A stretch of DNA of 64,000 nt from Cantharellus purpuraceus (taxonomy: Eukaryota > Basidiomycota > Agaricomycetes > Cantharellales > Hydnaceae): contig JALBUN010000009.1 of assembly GCA_025174535.1 (NCBI GenBank), forward strand, positions 1,488,001 to 1,552,000. The letters run 5' to 3'. Position numbers and translations under genes: made by a program. This document shows positions 31,648 to 40,620 of this stretch, piece after piece. The notes beneath the pieces are model-generated. The model saw nothing but the letters and a program-made list of their open reading frames with translations, had not been told where the DNA came from and did no database searches. The stretch's first letter is position 1, and each line of letters opens with the position of its first letter.

Positions 31648-32127
31648 ATGAAGTTGACCGCCCCACTCGCCTCTCTCTTCGTTTTCGTCGCGTCTGCGAT
31701 GGCAGCTGCCGTGTCGTTTGACAATGCGTACGACAACGCTGGGGGGAGCATGAACTCGGTTGCGTGCAGCAATGGTCCCAACGGTCTCGCGTCCAGGTTC
31801 CCCACGTTCGGGAACCTGCCGTCCTTCCCAAATATTGGCGGTATGCAAGGCGTCGTGTTCGGCAGTCCAAACTGTGGGACGTGCTGGCAACTGTCGTTCC
31901 AGGGCAGATCCATCAATGGTGCGTGTGTGGTTCCAATGATTGATGTTGATGATGTCTTACATTTGTGTGTGACTTGGGCATTTTCAGTGACGGCTATTGA
32001 CAGTGCTGGATCCGGGTTCAACATTGCAGAGACGGCCATTAATACGCTGACGAACGGCCAGGCTGAATTTCTGGGACGTATAACGGCGTCGGCTGTCCAG
32101 GTCCCTGCGTCGGGATGCGGGCTTTAA
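31648..32127 (+). CDS. Cerato-platanin 1 (secreted), one intron
   Basis: Exons 31648-31918 and 31988-32127; the intron (GTGCGT...TTTCAG, 69 nt) also happens to lack stops. The spliced product is 136 aa. It has a signal peptide (KLTAPLASLFVFVASAMAA) and the family core [16 protein letters not shown] and [13 protein letters not shown]. The C-terminal block runs GSGFNIAETAINTLTNGQAE to SGCGL. Four Cys are placed as in the family (two disulfides). Cerato-platanins are small secreted beta-barrel proteins of filamentous fungi that bind chitin oligomers and can act as elicitors (family knowledge). A tandem paralogue lies 1.3 kb downstream. Confidence 0.93.
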   Translation: MKLTAPLASLFVFVASAMAAAVSFDNAYDNAGGSMNSVACSNGPNGLASRFPTFGNLPSFPNIGGMQGVVFGSPNCGTCWQLSFQGRSINGACVVPMIDVDDVLHLCVTWAFSVTAIDSAGSGFNIAETAINTLTNGQAEFLGRITASAVQVPASGCGL

Positions 32128-32993
32128 GGATCCCTGGTCAAACTGTAACAAGGTACGTCAAGAGTTGGAGTGTTGCTCTCTCCTCCAGCCAGACCTGACT
32201 CTCCGTATGTCTTTCTTTGCAAAGGGAGAGTCGCCGATCAATTGTTGTGCCTGAAATCGTCGAACATTGTTTTTTGTTTTGGGTCTATGAACTGTGAATG
32301 TGAACGTTTAATCACCAAGCCATGGCCTCTTTTCATTTGGACTTTTTGTACTGGCGTTGTTGTTATGTACACATTCGAATGAAGTGCAGCGTGATGCTAC
32401 ATCGGTGGGGGAAGCATCAGCAAATAACGTGGTTAAAGAGAAATAGGACCTAAAGCCCATCTCTCGCTTGATGGAAGTGCTTACCGCCGAAAGGACCCGT
32501 ATGGTTAACATTCGGACATTGTTTTATGTGGCCGGTGCAGCAGGTTTTCATCGAGACCGTCGGCCGCCATTGTGAATCACCACCACCACCATCAAGCCAA
32601 TTCTCCATGACTGAATGGCGTTCCAACGATTCATGCGACCGTCGGGACATGTGAAGCATCTAAGAATGCGGAAAGGCCCCCCCGGCCGGCGATGCCCAAC
32701 TCGAGTGGAACCACTTGTCAATAGTTCGGATATTCGCGATGAATTTAATTGCCTAGGTGAGTGTGATGGATGGATGGCGCGGCGATCCTGACACTGAATG
32801 AATCTGCATAGGATCTTCCGGCCGACCGACGTGAAGCGATCATCGCGTACGTACTTGGCATATTATCTCCAGCGGTGGGGTGTGCCCGCCGTTCCACCTA
32901 TATATATATACCTTCTTTCATGCCTCTACTGCTACGTGTACGGCACGTATTCCGATGCCGCACTTGAAACCTTGTCTTTTTTGAACTGTTTGG
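32128..32993. other. Intergenic region between cerato-platanin genes
   Basis: No convincing gene. It includes the 3' flank repeated after cerato-platanin 2 (for example ACCGCCGAAAGGACCC and GTGCAGCAGGTTTTCATC) and the first of three TATA-bearing promoter-like repeats at about 32868-33035. Confidence 0.45.
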
Positions 32994-33417
32994 AGGGGAG
33001 TCGATGCAAGGCTGGCAGGGGACGTTGTATTCCATCTTTGTGAGAACAAGTCGAAAACGCTTTTTTTCCCTTTTCAGCTTGAAACACAAGGTTTACTCGC
33101 GTTCATCGACTACTTAGTATGCGCAGGCTTTGATCAAAAGTGGGGGTTCTCCAGTCACCTTAAAAAAATCCCCCCAAAGCTGTAATAGCGCGCACGACCA
33201 ATGCAGGCATGGTCTGGGCCTAATTCAATACAGAACAGAACACCAGAAGTTCGCCAAACCATGCAGGCCACCGGCTCGGTCAGGTGAATCTAAAAAAAAA
33301 GAAATTGGACCAAAGCACCCTATGAAAAGCCCTCGAAACCCGTCCGTACTCTTTGTCCAAAAGAGTAGCCTCTCCAGTCCGGACTATCGCCCACCCGTTT
33401 TCAAGCCGTCAAAAAGC

Positions 33418-33916
33418 ATGAAGGTCACCGCCGCCCCACTCGCCTCCCTCCTTGTGTTCGTCGCCTCTGTGGCGGCAGATACCGTGTCGTTTGACAATGC
33501 GTACGATAACGGTTTGGCGGGCATGGGCACGGTTGCGTGCAGCGACGGGCCCAACGGTCTCGCGAACAGGTTCCCCGCATTCATGAACGTGCCGTCCTTC
33601 CCCAACATTGGCGGTGCGCAAGCTGTCGCGGGGTATGGCAGTCCCAACTGTGGGACGTGCTGGCGACTGACGTTCCAGGGCAGATCCATCAACGGTGCGT
33701 CTCCATCCATCCCCTTGTGTGTGGTTTGATGCAATGTTGATGATGTCTTGCATGTGTGTGTGGCTTGGGTTTTCAGTGACGGTCATTGACCATGCTGGAG
33801 CCGGGTTTAACATCGCACAGGCGGCCATGGATACGCTGACGAACGGCCAGGCTGCATCTCTGGGCCGTGTAACAGCGTCGGCTATCCAGATCCCTCCCTC
33901 GGGGTGCGGGCTTTGA
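33418..33916 (+). CDS. Cerato-platanin 2 (secreted), one intron
   Basis: Exons 33418-33694 and 33777-33916; intron 82 nt (GTGCGT...TTTCAG) at the same position and phase as in gene 1. Predicted 138 aa with signal peptide ([19 protein letters not shown]). The family blocks [33 protein letters not shown] and [17 protein letters not shown] are kept, with four Cys. The promoter matches that of gene 1, but its TATA box is altered to TATGAAAAG, so expression may be weaker (inference). It arose by tandem duplication and was copied again in the right arm. Confidence 0.92.
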
Positions 33917-34831
33917 CAAGGTACGTCGCGTTGGCGTGCTGCGCTCCTCCACGTGATCCTGCCAGATCTGATTCCCGTATTCCTCTTGCAAGGGAGTCGT
34001 GGAAACATTATTTCGAGTCTATGAGTTGTGAAGTTTTAATTATCAAGCCACATAGCCTTTGAGATTTGGGAGTTCGTTGGGGCTACACTTGGATTCACTA
34101 TGTATTATATATATCGAATGATGCGCAGCGTGATGCTGTCGGTGTTCGTTTGAGGATGCCATCTGAATTGCTCGTGGTTGTGCCAGTTGAGTGTCCTGAG
34201 GAAGCGGCAGCATGGTTAAGAGAATCAAGCTCATCTCTTGCTTGATGGTATTTTTCCTTGCGTGAGAAGTGCTTACCGCCGAAGGACCCCAATGACTGAC
34301 ATTCGGAAACTGTGTTTTGGCCTGTGCAGCAGGTTTTCATCAGCCGCCATTGTAAACCACCATCAAGCGATTTTCCATCACCTACTGTTTTCTCTAGACA
34401 TTCAAACATGCGCGTGAATCGCTCCTGACGGAACCTGACCTTGCGGCACCGACGTGAGGCGATGATCGGTAAGCGTTGGAAATCCTTAGCATGGTGTCCT
34501 CAGCGATGTTGTGTGCCCGCCGTTGCACCTATCTATATATACCTTCAGAGCTTTCTTTCACTCACCACTCGCATCGAGGTATGCCTCTATTGTTACATAT
34601 ATAGCAGTATTCAGATTGCCTCCCTTGTTCCACTTGAAAGCTCGTCTTTTGAACTGTTTGGAGGGGATACAGGGTTGGCAGTGGAGGTTCCGGCCGTTTC
34701 ATGCTAGGACTGTGTCTGTATTCATGTTGGTTTCCGGCGAAGATATGGAGCGTCGGCTCAGGATTTGCGTGTGGTCAATGTCATTGCACCGACGTGGCGG
34801 TAAGCGTCGCTAATCCTTAGCTCCTCAGCGG
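33917..34831. other. Cerato-platanin 2 downstream region with a second promoter-like repeat
   Basis: No gene called. The promoter-like unit at about 34500-34690 (CTATATATACCTTCAGAG ... TTGAACTGTTTGGAGGGGA) repeats 32868-33035 and 34832-35020. Short ORFs here are not conserved in frame between arms. Confidence 0.4.
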
Positions 34832-35020
34832 TGTGGTGGCCCGCCGTCCCACGTATCTATATATACCTTCAGGGCTTTCTTTCTCAATACTCGCGTCGAG
34901 ACATGCCTCCATTGCTATATGACACGTATGCCGCCGTGTCCCACCTGAAAGCTTGTCTTCTGAAGGAATTGGCAGGGAAGGTTGCTTTGGGGAACATGGG
35001 CAGGGTCTTTCCCTGAACAC
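34832..35020 (+). repeat. Third copy of a TATA-bearing promoter-like repeat
   Basis: CTATATATACCTTCAGGGC followed by TCGCGTCGAGACATGCCTCC and a CTTGAAAGCTTGTCTTCTGAA-type block. It aligns with copies at ~32868 and ~34500. Each has the same TATA-to-ATG-like spacing but no conserved ORF follows. Possibly the promoter of a lost gene family. Confidence 0.4.
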
Positions 35021-35560
35021 AGTCTGTACAGCAGCATCGGCCGTGTTCTTGAGAAGTTGGAGGAGCATCCGGCCAAACGGCGTCGCACATGAGAAGGGCC
35101 GTCGCAGTGGACGGAGCGGAGGCAAGCGGAAGCGGAGTTGGATCGACGGGGGCGGTATGTATTTCATCAGACGACATCTACTGAGACCTCACTCTGACTC
35201 ACCTGTCCAGTACTTACTTAATAACCTTTATGTTGGGGTTTTGGGGTACGCAGTAGGAGAGAAACAACCATCTTTATTGCCAAGCAAAGCCAAAAAAACG
35301 AGATTGTCTCGGTCTCATCGGCTCTTATCCTCAACATTGTAGGCGGTTAGAACTCTGCACGTGCACGTGATGTTGAATATAACTAATGCCAGTCACGTTA
35401 ACCATTGTTCTGGCCAGCTCCGGCAATGACATCTCGAGAAGCAGAACACGAGGCCAGGCAGTTAGGCATTAATCAGCACTCTACTCATCATCATCATCAT
35501 CACTCTCCTTCATGTCTGACCCCCAGTGCAAGCAAGTAATCAACCGGTCTCTGTAGGGTC
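35021..35560. other. Region without a supported gene
   Basis: ORFs on both strands (34884-35177 minus, 34953-35342 plus) persist in the right arm, but the arms are so alike that persistence is uninformative. A short (ATC)n run occurs near 35490. Confidence 0.35.
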
Positions 35561-35914
35561 TCAGAGCCAACGGTCGACTCGGTGAGTGCATACCTCCTGA
35601 TCTAACATGTAAATTAGATGCTTACAGCGTGCGCTCAGGTCAGGATACTGGGCACGAATCACACACTCTGCCACCTGATCGGACAGGCCACACAGGGCCT
35701 CCTCTAGCTCACAGGGATCAGGATGAGTCGATACATCATATAATGGTAAGAACAACACAACCACACATTCGGTACGCACTTCTTGATATAAGAGGTGAAC
35801 ATAGGCGGTAACAACCTTGGATAGGTGTGACATCTCTAGTGCACAACTCCACACTCTCTTACAGCATAGTCTGAGATGGACTGTGCTCAATGGTTCACCA
35901 GACGTAAGAGACAT
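35561..35914 (-). CDS. Hypothetical 117-aa ORF (left arm)
   Basis: Open from MSLTSGEPLSTVHLRLC to VDRWL. It contains CELEEALCGLSDQVAEC and YPDLSARCKHLIYMLDQ, plausible amphipathic helices. The identical-length ORF is in the right arm. It overlaps the antisense of a DUF6533 remnant at its 5' end. No family recognised; may be spurious. Confidence 0.3.
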   Translation of the reverse strand: MSLTSGEPLSTVHLRLCCKRVWSCALEMSHLSKVVTAYVHLLYQEVRTECVVVLFLPLYDVSTHPDPCELEEALCGLSDQVAECVIRAQYPDLSARCKHLIYMLDQEVCTHRVDRWL

Positions 35915-35957
35915 GCAAGTGATATGTATTGTGACATAGTTGATTCCCTGCTTTTAG

Positions 35958-36720
35958 TCTATGACGTCAACTCGATCGCAGTCATCCTGTTTGACACAGT
36001 AGTGGTTGCAGTGACATTCGTCGGCACACTCGGAACCTGGAGAGTCTACAAACGATCAGCTTGGAACTATCGCTGACAGATTTACTGGCCTAGCAATGTA
36101 AGCCACTGTTTCTATTACGGTAGAATTCCCACAGATAGGCAAACATCAGGTTTGATGAGATTCGAGTACTTCACCACGAATCCAGAATTGACTATATTCA
36201 GATTTGTGTTGACTCTCACTCTTTGTGACACGGTAATATAATCAATATCTATCCCACCGTTCACCCGATCCACTAAACCTTGAGGGTACGTCACACATTG
36301 CGTGTTGCTCCAACTTATACTTTAGCCTACAATTTCATCTGTCCTTTCACTTATTCAGCAGAGGTGAGTCGGAATACGGAATTTCAGACTTCTACTAAAT
36401 ATATGCAGCTTGTCAGCCATCATCATCTGCCGGTTCCACCTCAACCTCCAAAGGAGAAACGCGCACTCCAAAAGCATCACCTTCTGGGGGAATCCCTACC
36501 ATCATTCTTGGCAGTTTCCATGCGGCCACGCAAAGCATTCACGACGCTATGATAGCAGAGTTTGGGGATTCGCCCATCGATGAGGGTGTTGGAACAGAAG
36601 CCTCGCGGGACGCGGTCGAGGCCATAGAGTCGGATATACCGGGAGAGAGGACAGAAAATGATATTGAGCTTGAAGACATCCAGTTCGGGCCACAGGCAGC
36701 TTAAATTATTCTGGAGGCGT
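35958..36720 (+). pseudogene. DUF6533 gene remnant A (left arm)
   Basis: The exon after an intron end (CTTTTAG, 35951-35957) encodes VNSIAVILFDTVVVAVTFVG and TLGTWRVYKRSAWN, a membrane helix plus the conserved W-R-x-x-x-x-S-x-W turn. A 4-nt loss after TGGAAC breaks the frame. The downstream exon (about 36420-36720) encodes GIPTIILGSFHAATQSIHDA and the tail ending in ILEA, with one stop. The N-terminal DUF6533 helix is missing, so it is a partial copy. The same defects occur in the right arm, so they predate the duplication. Confidence 0.6.
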
Positions 36721-37259
36721 AGTGGCGGACGGTTTGTCCATCATGTTCGGTTGGTGCTGGCTGATAGGACGAATTTACACTTTTTTTTCGCACTATTTAC
36801 CCTGTCACTTGTAGGGCCGAGTGTGAGGGCGTTTAAATATTTATTCGCATTAATCCCTGTCTCAGAAATTATTTGATGTTTCCATATATATGAGGTGTAA
36901 TTGCGTTTGTATTGGACAGGCCCGATCAAATTTTATAATACAAAAGGTGCTCGAAGAATGTTGCAATTGCCGTCAGATGGGTGTGACGATCGCGCGTCGG
37001 CTCCTGAATCGGTTGTACTTCAAGTCCCGTCGGACTGTGTGGCCACATGTTAGATGTGGGTTTGCAGCGGAAACCGCATGGGCATCAGATAGCTGTATGA
37101 GCAGTTCAATGGCATATTACATGGATATATCGTTGGAAATTCGCTCTTGGCTTCATTCTGTAAGATGGGTATGCTCTCGTTTGCTATGGTGAAGATACAC
37201 GCGTGTCCTTCGCGTGCCAGTAAGTACTAACAGCTAGAAAAAGCAGAGGAATTACGGAC
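36721..37259. other. 3' flank shared by DUF6533 copies
   Basis: Non-coding. The block GGGCCGAGTGTGAGGGCGTTT and the following sequence recur after the other DUF6533 3' ends (47860, 51590, 55165) and in the right arm. Confidence 0.4.
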
Positions 37260-38294
37260 CTATTGACCTACACGCCTGTTGGCTTTCTCCAAGGCACGTT
37301 GTAGTTCTTCAATTTGTTTCTGCTTCTCCGCGGTTTCTTTCACCTTCTCCTCGGTTTCTTTCGCCTTCTTCTCAGCCATCTCTTTCCAATGCTCCGCATT
37401 CGCCTTCGTCTTATTCAACTCCTGCTCCGCATTCGCCTTCGTCTTATTTAACTCCTGCTCCGCATTCGCCTTCGTCTTATTTAACTCCTGCTCCGCATTC
37501 GCCTTCGTCTTATTCAACTCCTGCTCCGCATTCGCCTTCGTCTCATTCAACTCCCGTCGCCACTGGGCCTCCCTGGGTCCAATAGGCTCTGGATGCGCAG
37601 CCCGATCCTTGGCGTATATCTCCCGTATCGCTTCTAACTCCTTTACGTTAACCTTGTACTTGTACAATTTCCAGCTTCCCGCCAGGAAGGGGGTTGTTGG
37701 ATCAATAGTGTCGCCGCCAAATTCCTTTCTCGCGATGCCTACAATGCTCGATGCAAACCAATAGCACATCGTCTTGTTGATCACATAGTGAGGATTTTGT
37801 TGTGAGATAACGGCCAAAAGCCGTGCAAATTCCAACAAGGGAAAGTAATTGAAGTTGTAATGACCAACAGGTTCAGCGGGACAAGAGGCGAGACGAGCTG
37901 TAAGCGCGGAAGAGGACTTTGACATGGAATAGACTGTATCGCGTGCCAAAATGGTGCTGTTTGATGGGGAGGGTAATGAGGTTGACATGACGAACTTGGG
38001 TTCAGAACCCCAGGAAGGCCTTCTCTCCACAACTAGGGCAGAAGAATCAGAGAGTTCTGCGAGGATGAACTCGTGGTAGGAGCCAGAGGTTTCCTTATAC
38101 CATATCAGTTGTCTGACATGGTATTGAGCCCTAGAATCAGGATTGGCATCGCAAATTGTTTGGAAAAAGTGACCCGGGGTGTAGGTCACATCGTAATGGA
38201 GGATAGGGACGTATGAATGGTCTCTGAGTCCTTCGTACATCCGTGGGTATAGTTTGAAGAAGTTGTGAATGTAGGTCCTGATAAAGTCGAACAT
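37260..38294 (-). CDS. Hypothetical 344-aa protein with 11-residue coiled-coil repeats (left arm)
   Basis: The start is placed at MFDFIRTYIHNFF (ATG 38294, context TCAAAATG); the 48 codons upstream look like leader. A globular domain (about residues 1-220) contains YEGLRDHSYVPILHYDVTY, PGHFFQTICDANPDSR and HEFILAELSD. An acidic/basic linker follows, then five tandem copies of an 11-residue unit (NKTKANAEQEL) and a Lys/Glu coil. Hendecad repeats form stable right-handed coiled coils (known). No signal peptide or membrane segment. The right-arm copy has one unit fewer. Family not recognised. Confidence 0.72.
   Translation of the reverse strand: MFDFIRTYIHNFFKLYPRMYEGLRDHSYVPILHYDVTYTPGHFFQTICDANPDSRAQYHVRQLIWYKETSGSYHEFILAELSDSSALVVERRPSWGSEPKFVMSTSLPSPSNSTILARDTVYSMSKSSSALTARLASCPAEPVGHYNFNYFPLLEFARLLAVISQQNPHYVINKTMCYWFASSIVGIARKEFGGDTIDPTTPFLAGSWKLYKYKVNVKELEAIREIYAKDRAAHPEPIGPREAQWRRELNETKANAEQELNKTKANAEQELNKTKANAEQELNKTKANAEQELNKTKANAEHWKEMAEKKAKETEEKVKETAEKQKQIEELQRALEKANRRVGQ
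37390..37556. repeat. 33-bp in-frame minisatellite, five units
   Basis: TTCGCCTTCGTCTTATTCAA-type units on the plus strand, nearly identical at the nucleotide level, coding for the 11-residue repeat. The right arm has four. Confidence 0.85.
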
Positions 38295-39188
38295 TTTGAA
38301 TGACTTGCAGCAAGATCGATGCCTCGTGGAAACTTGCAACCAACCAAGAAAACCCATTGCCCGAGAAGCTGAGGAGGCTTTGACCGAATGCCAGTGAACG
38401 GAATGGCCACGTGACCAACAACTCTGGCAACGCACCACACGTCAAATGATGTAAGTCCCCTGATCGATTGGAATACAGATCGTGACAAGATGGCTAGCAA
38501 ACTAAACATCAAATATCGTGCGCTCGCACTCGCTCGTGCATGTTTCCGTCTCGCAGGTTGTGCTTTTCTCCACAGACCATCTACACCCTCATGTGTTCCC
38601 TTCCGTTGCCTTGCCCTCACCCTTCACACCAAAATCGGCCATCTATTTTTGCATTGCAAGATCGAACGAAATGTTTAAGCATATGTTTCTATTTATAAAG
38701 TTCCCATATAATAAGGTGTCTTTTTGCTCACACCCGATTCTGGCACTCTCGGCCGCAATACTCGACTCCCTGAAACACAGCGTAGCGAAATAGACAAACT
38801 AAATTCGCCACACGTGGGATCCGCGTCCAACTGGTTTGAGAGTAATGGTGACTAGGTGCTGAAACGACACATTCCAGTCCGCTAAATGATGTAGGCACGT
38901 GCCATTGGCTCATGTGCTCTTTCAATATATACCTCACCGCCTTGTAGACCCTATCGCTCATATCTCTGGCAACACGCCTTCAGCGTTCATTGGTATAAGA
39001 ATAACGAAAAGCGCCTGACGCACAAGCGAGTGAAAGCACGACCCTTGCTACGTGATCATACTAGATGTTCACAGCCTGTGCATTGGATGGCAAACTTGTT
39101 CGGAGCCATGGCACTGACTTCTGCACTGACTGCCAATTGTGACCGCACAGATCAGGGCCTGCCGCATCAACTACCCTAAACGGCACTG
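38295..39188. other. 5' flank of the repeat-tailed gene to the end of the left arm
   Basis: No supported gene. Includes the probable leader (38295-38438). Short ORFs on both strands are equally present in the right arm. Confidence 0.4.
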
Positions 39189-39659
39189 TTTGCTGATCAC
39201 CACGACGATTGACACCAACATTTGATGATAAAATTCCTCGAGCTGGCGAGGCAGTCCTCTCTTGCGTTCTATTCGCTGAGATTGGGTCAATGTCTGCATG
39301 GGTGATGGACCTGTCACCTTGCGGTCGGTGCTATGACGATATAGTCGATTCGTTTAGACGTTTCTAGCGCCAGCATTACCGCTCAGGTGTCTTAATCACA
39401 ACTGAGGTGAATTTATATCCATTACAATGACAGTTACATACTTATCAGACTACGTAGACTTATACTAGTCAGGTCTCAATAGTGCATCACCTGGAAGATG
39501 CAGAAGAACGGCCATGGAGATATGATGAGTGGACGTACTCTTTGATTTGGAGTCTAACATCTTGGAGAGTTTTTGCAATCTATATGGTTTTCTTCTGCAG
39601 CGTTCTAACTTCCTGTCGCATGAGTTTCAGCTGCAACCGTAAATCCTGCGGGAAAGAAT
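39189..39659. other. Unique DNA between left arm and DUF6533 array
   Basis: Nothing firm. The minus strand at about 39655-39572 reads SFPQDLRLQLKLMRQEVRTL then stops, a possible C-terminal coiled-coil exon of an unknown gene. Confidence 0.3.
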
Positions 39660-40128
39660 AGCCAGCGTCCCGGAAGATTGACGACACTAATTATTCAGGG
39701 CTTCTACTGGCGCGGGCATATGCTATTAGCGATCGCAAGATGGTGGTATTGGGTGTTGTGGGAGTTCTCGGACCTTCATATCGAATCTGGTATGTGTATA
39801 TGTCTGCATTGACATGGACGGGCGTGACAGACACCCATTATAGGCGGCAGCAATCTTGGATAGGTGTGACATCACCAGTACACAATTCCACACTCTCCTC
39901 AGATAAGCACAGCATAGTCTCAGATGAACTGTGCTCAATGATCTATTAGACAACGTGAAAGTGATATTTATTATGACATGGTTGCCTTCTTTGAGTCTAT
40001 GACATCAGCAGGGTCATGGTTATGTTATTTGACACAGTAGTGGTTGCAGTGACACTCGTGGAACCTGGAGAGTCTACAAACAATCAGCATGGAACAAGCT
40101 GTCACTGGCACATTTACTGGCCCAGCAG
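39660..40128 (+). pseudogene. DUF6533 gene remnant B, truncated by LINE insertion
   Basis: Middle exons only. A segment with GVVGVLGPSYRIWYVYMSAL is followed by a helix exon (VVVAVTL) with a 12-nt loss before GTWRVYKQSAWNKLSLAH. Homology to the array copies stops at CTGGCCCAGCAG, where LINE sequence begins. Fragment C (47283) continues the same gene plan on the far side of the retroelement nest. Confidence 0.55.
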
Positions 40129-40620
40129 GGGGGATTGTTGAACCTCTACCACCACCACCACCCTTTTTCCCATGGTCTCGCCAGCTCAGTTCATAGCAGA
40201 TGATCCGTGAAAAGGTCATTTACAACAACAGCCCCTGCTAAAACTTCATACATGTCCACACAGCAGCAAGCACCACTGCTGCAAGCACAGATACAACCAG
40301 CAACACAAGGTATGCTTGAAGCACCCACCCAAACACACCTCAGAAGATCACCATCCCCGGGTACCCTCAATCCTGGAGACCCAGTGGTAGTGCTATCTCA
40401 GAGAGGTATCAACAAAGGTAATAAAACTGACATAGCGGTGTTAGCTGCAGCACTGCGCTCCTTTGGAGACTTCAAAAAGGCAAACTCCTATAATATTGGT
40501 AAAGAGGGTGCCCTTCAACTTCAAGGAATAACCAAACTACTAGAGGAGGCTGCAATTACAGAGATAACTACTAATGACACTCTAGTGACAAAAGACATGC
40601 TCCAAACAGCAGTGGCAGAT

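Larger units (their letters stand above)
32994..39188 (+). repeat. Left arm of a ~6.2 kb inverted segmental duplication
   Basis: Matches the reverse complement of 55803-61866 almost throughout: cerato-platanin, promoter repeats, 117-aa ORF, DUF6533 remnant, repeat-tailed gene and its 5' flank. Differences include a ~350-bp deletion in the right arm upstream of the cerato-platanin and one 33-bp repeat unit. No transposon ends are visible at the borders. Confidence 0.85.

Noticed and set aside
35561..35914. Treating the 117-aa ORF conservation between arms as proof of a gene
   Set aside because: The arms are almost identical throughout, so conservation carries little weight; kept only as a low-confidence feature.
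37279..37764. Plus-strand FAFVLFNSCSA repeat ORF
   Set aside because: Antisense of the 33-bp coding repeat; the minus strand has the globular domain and conserved frame in both arms.
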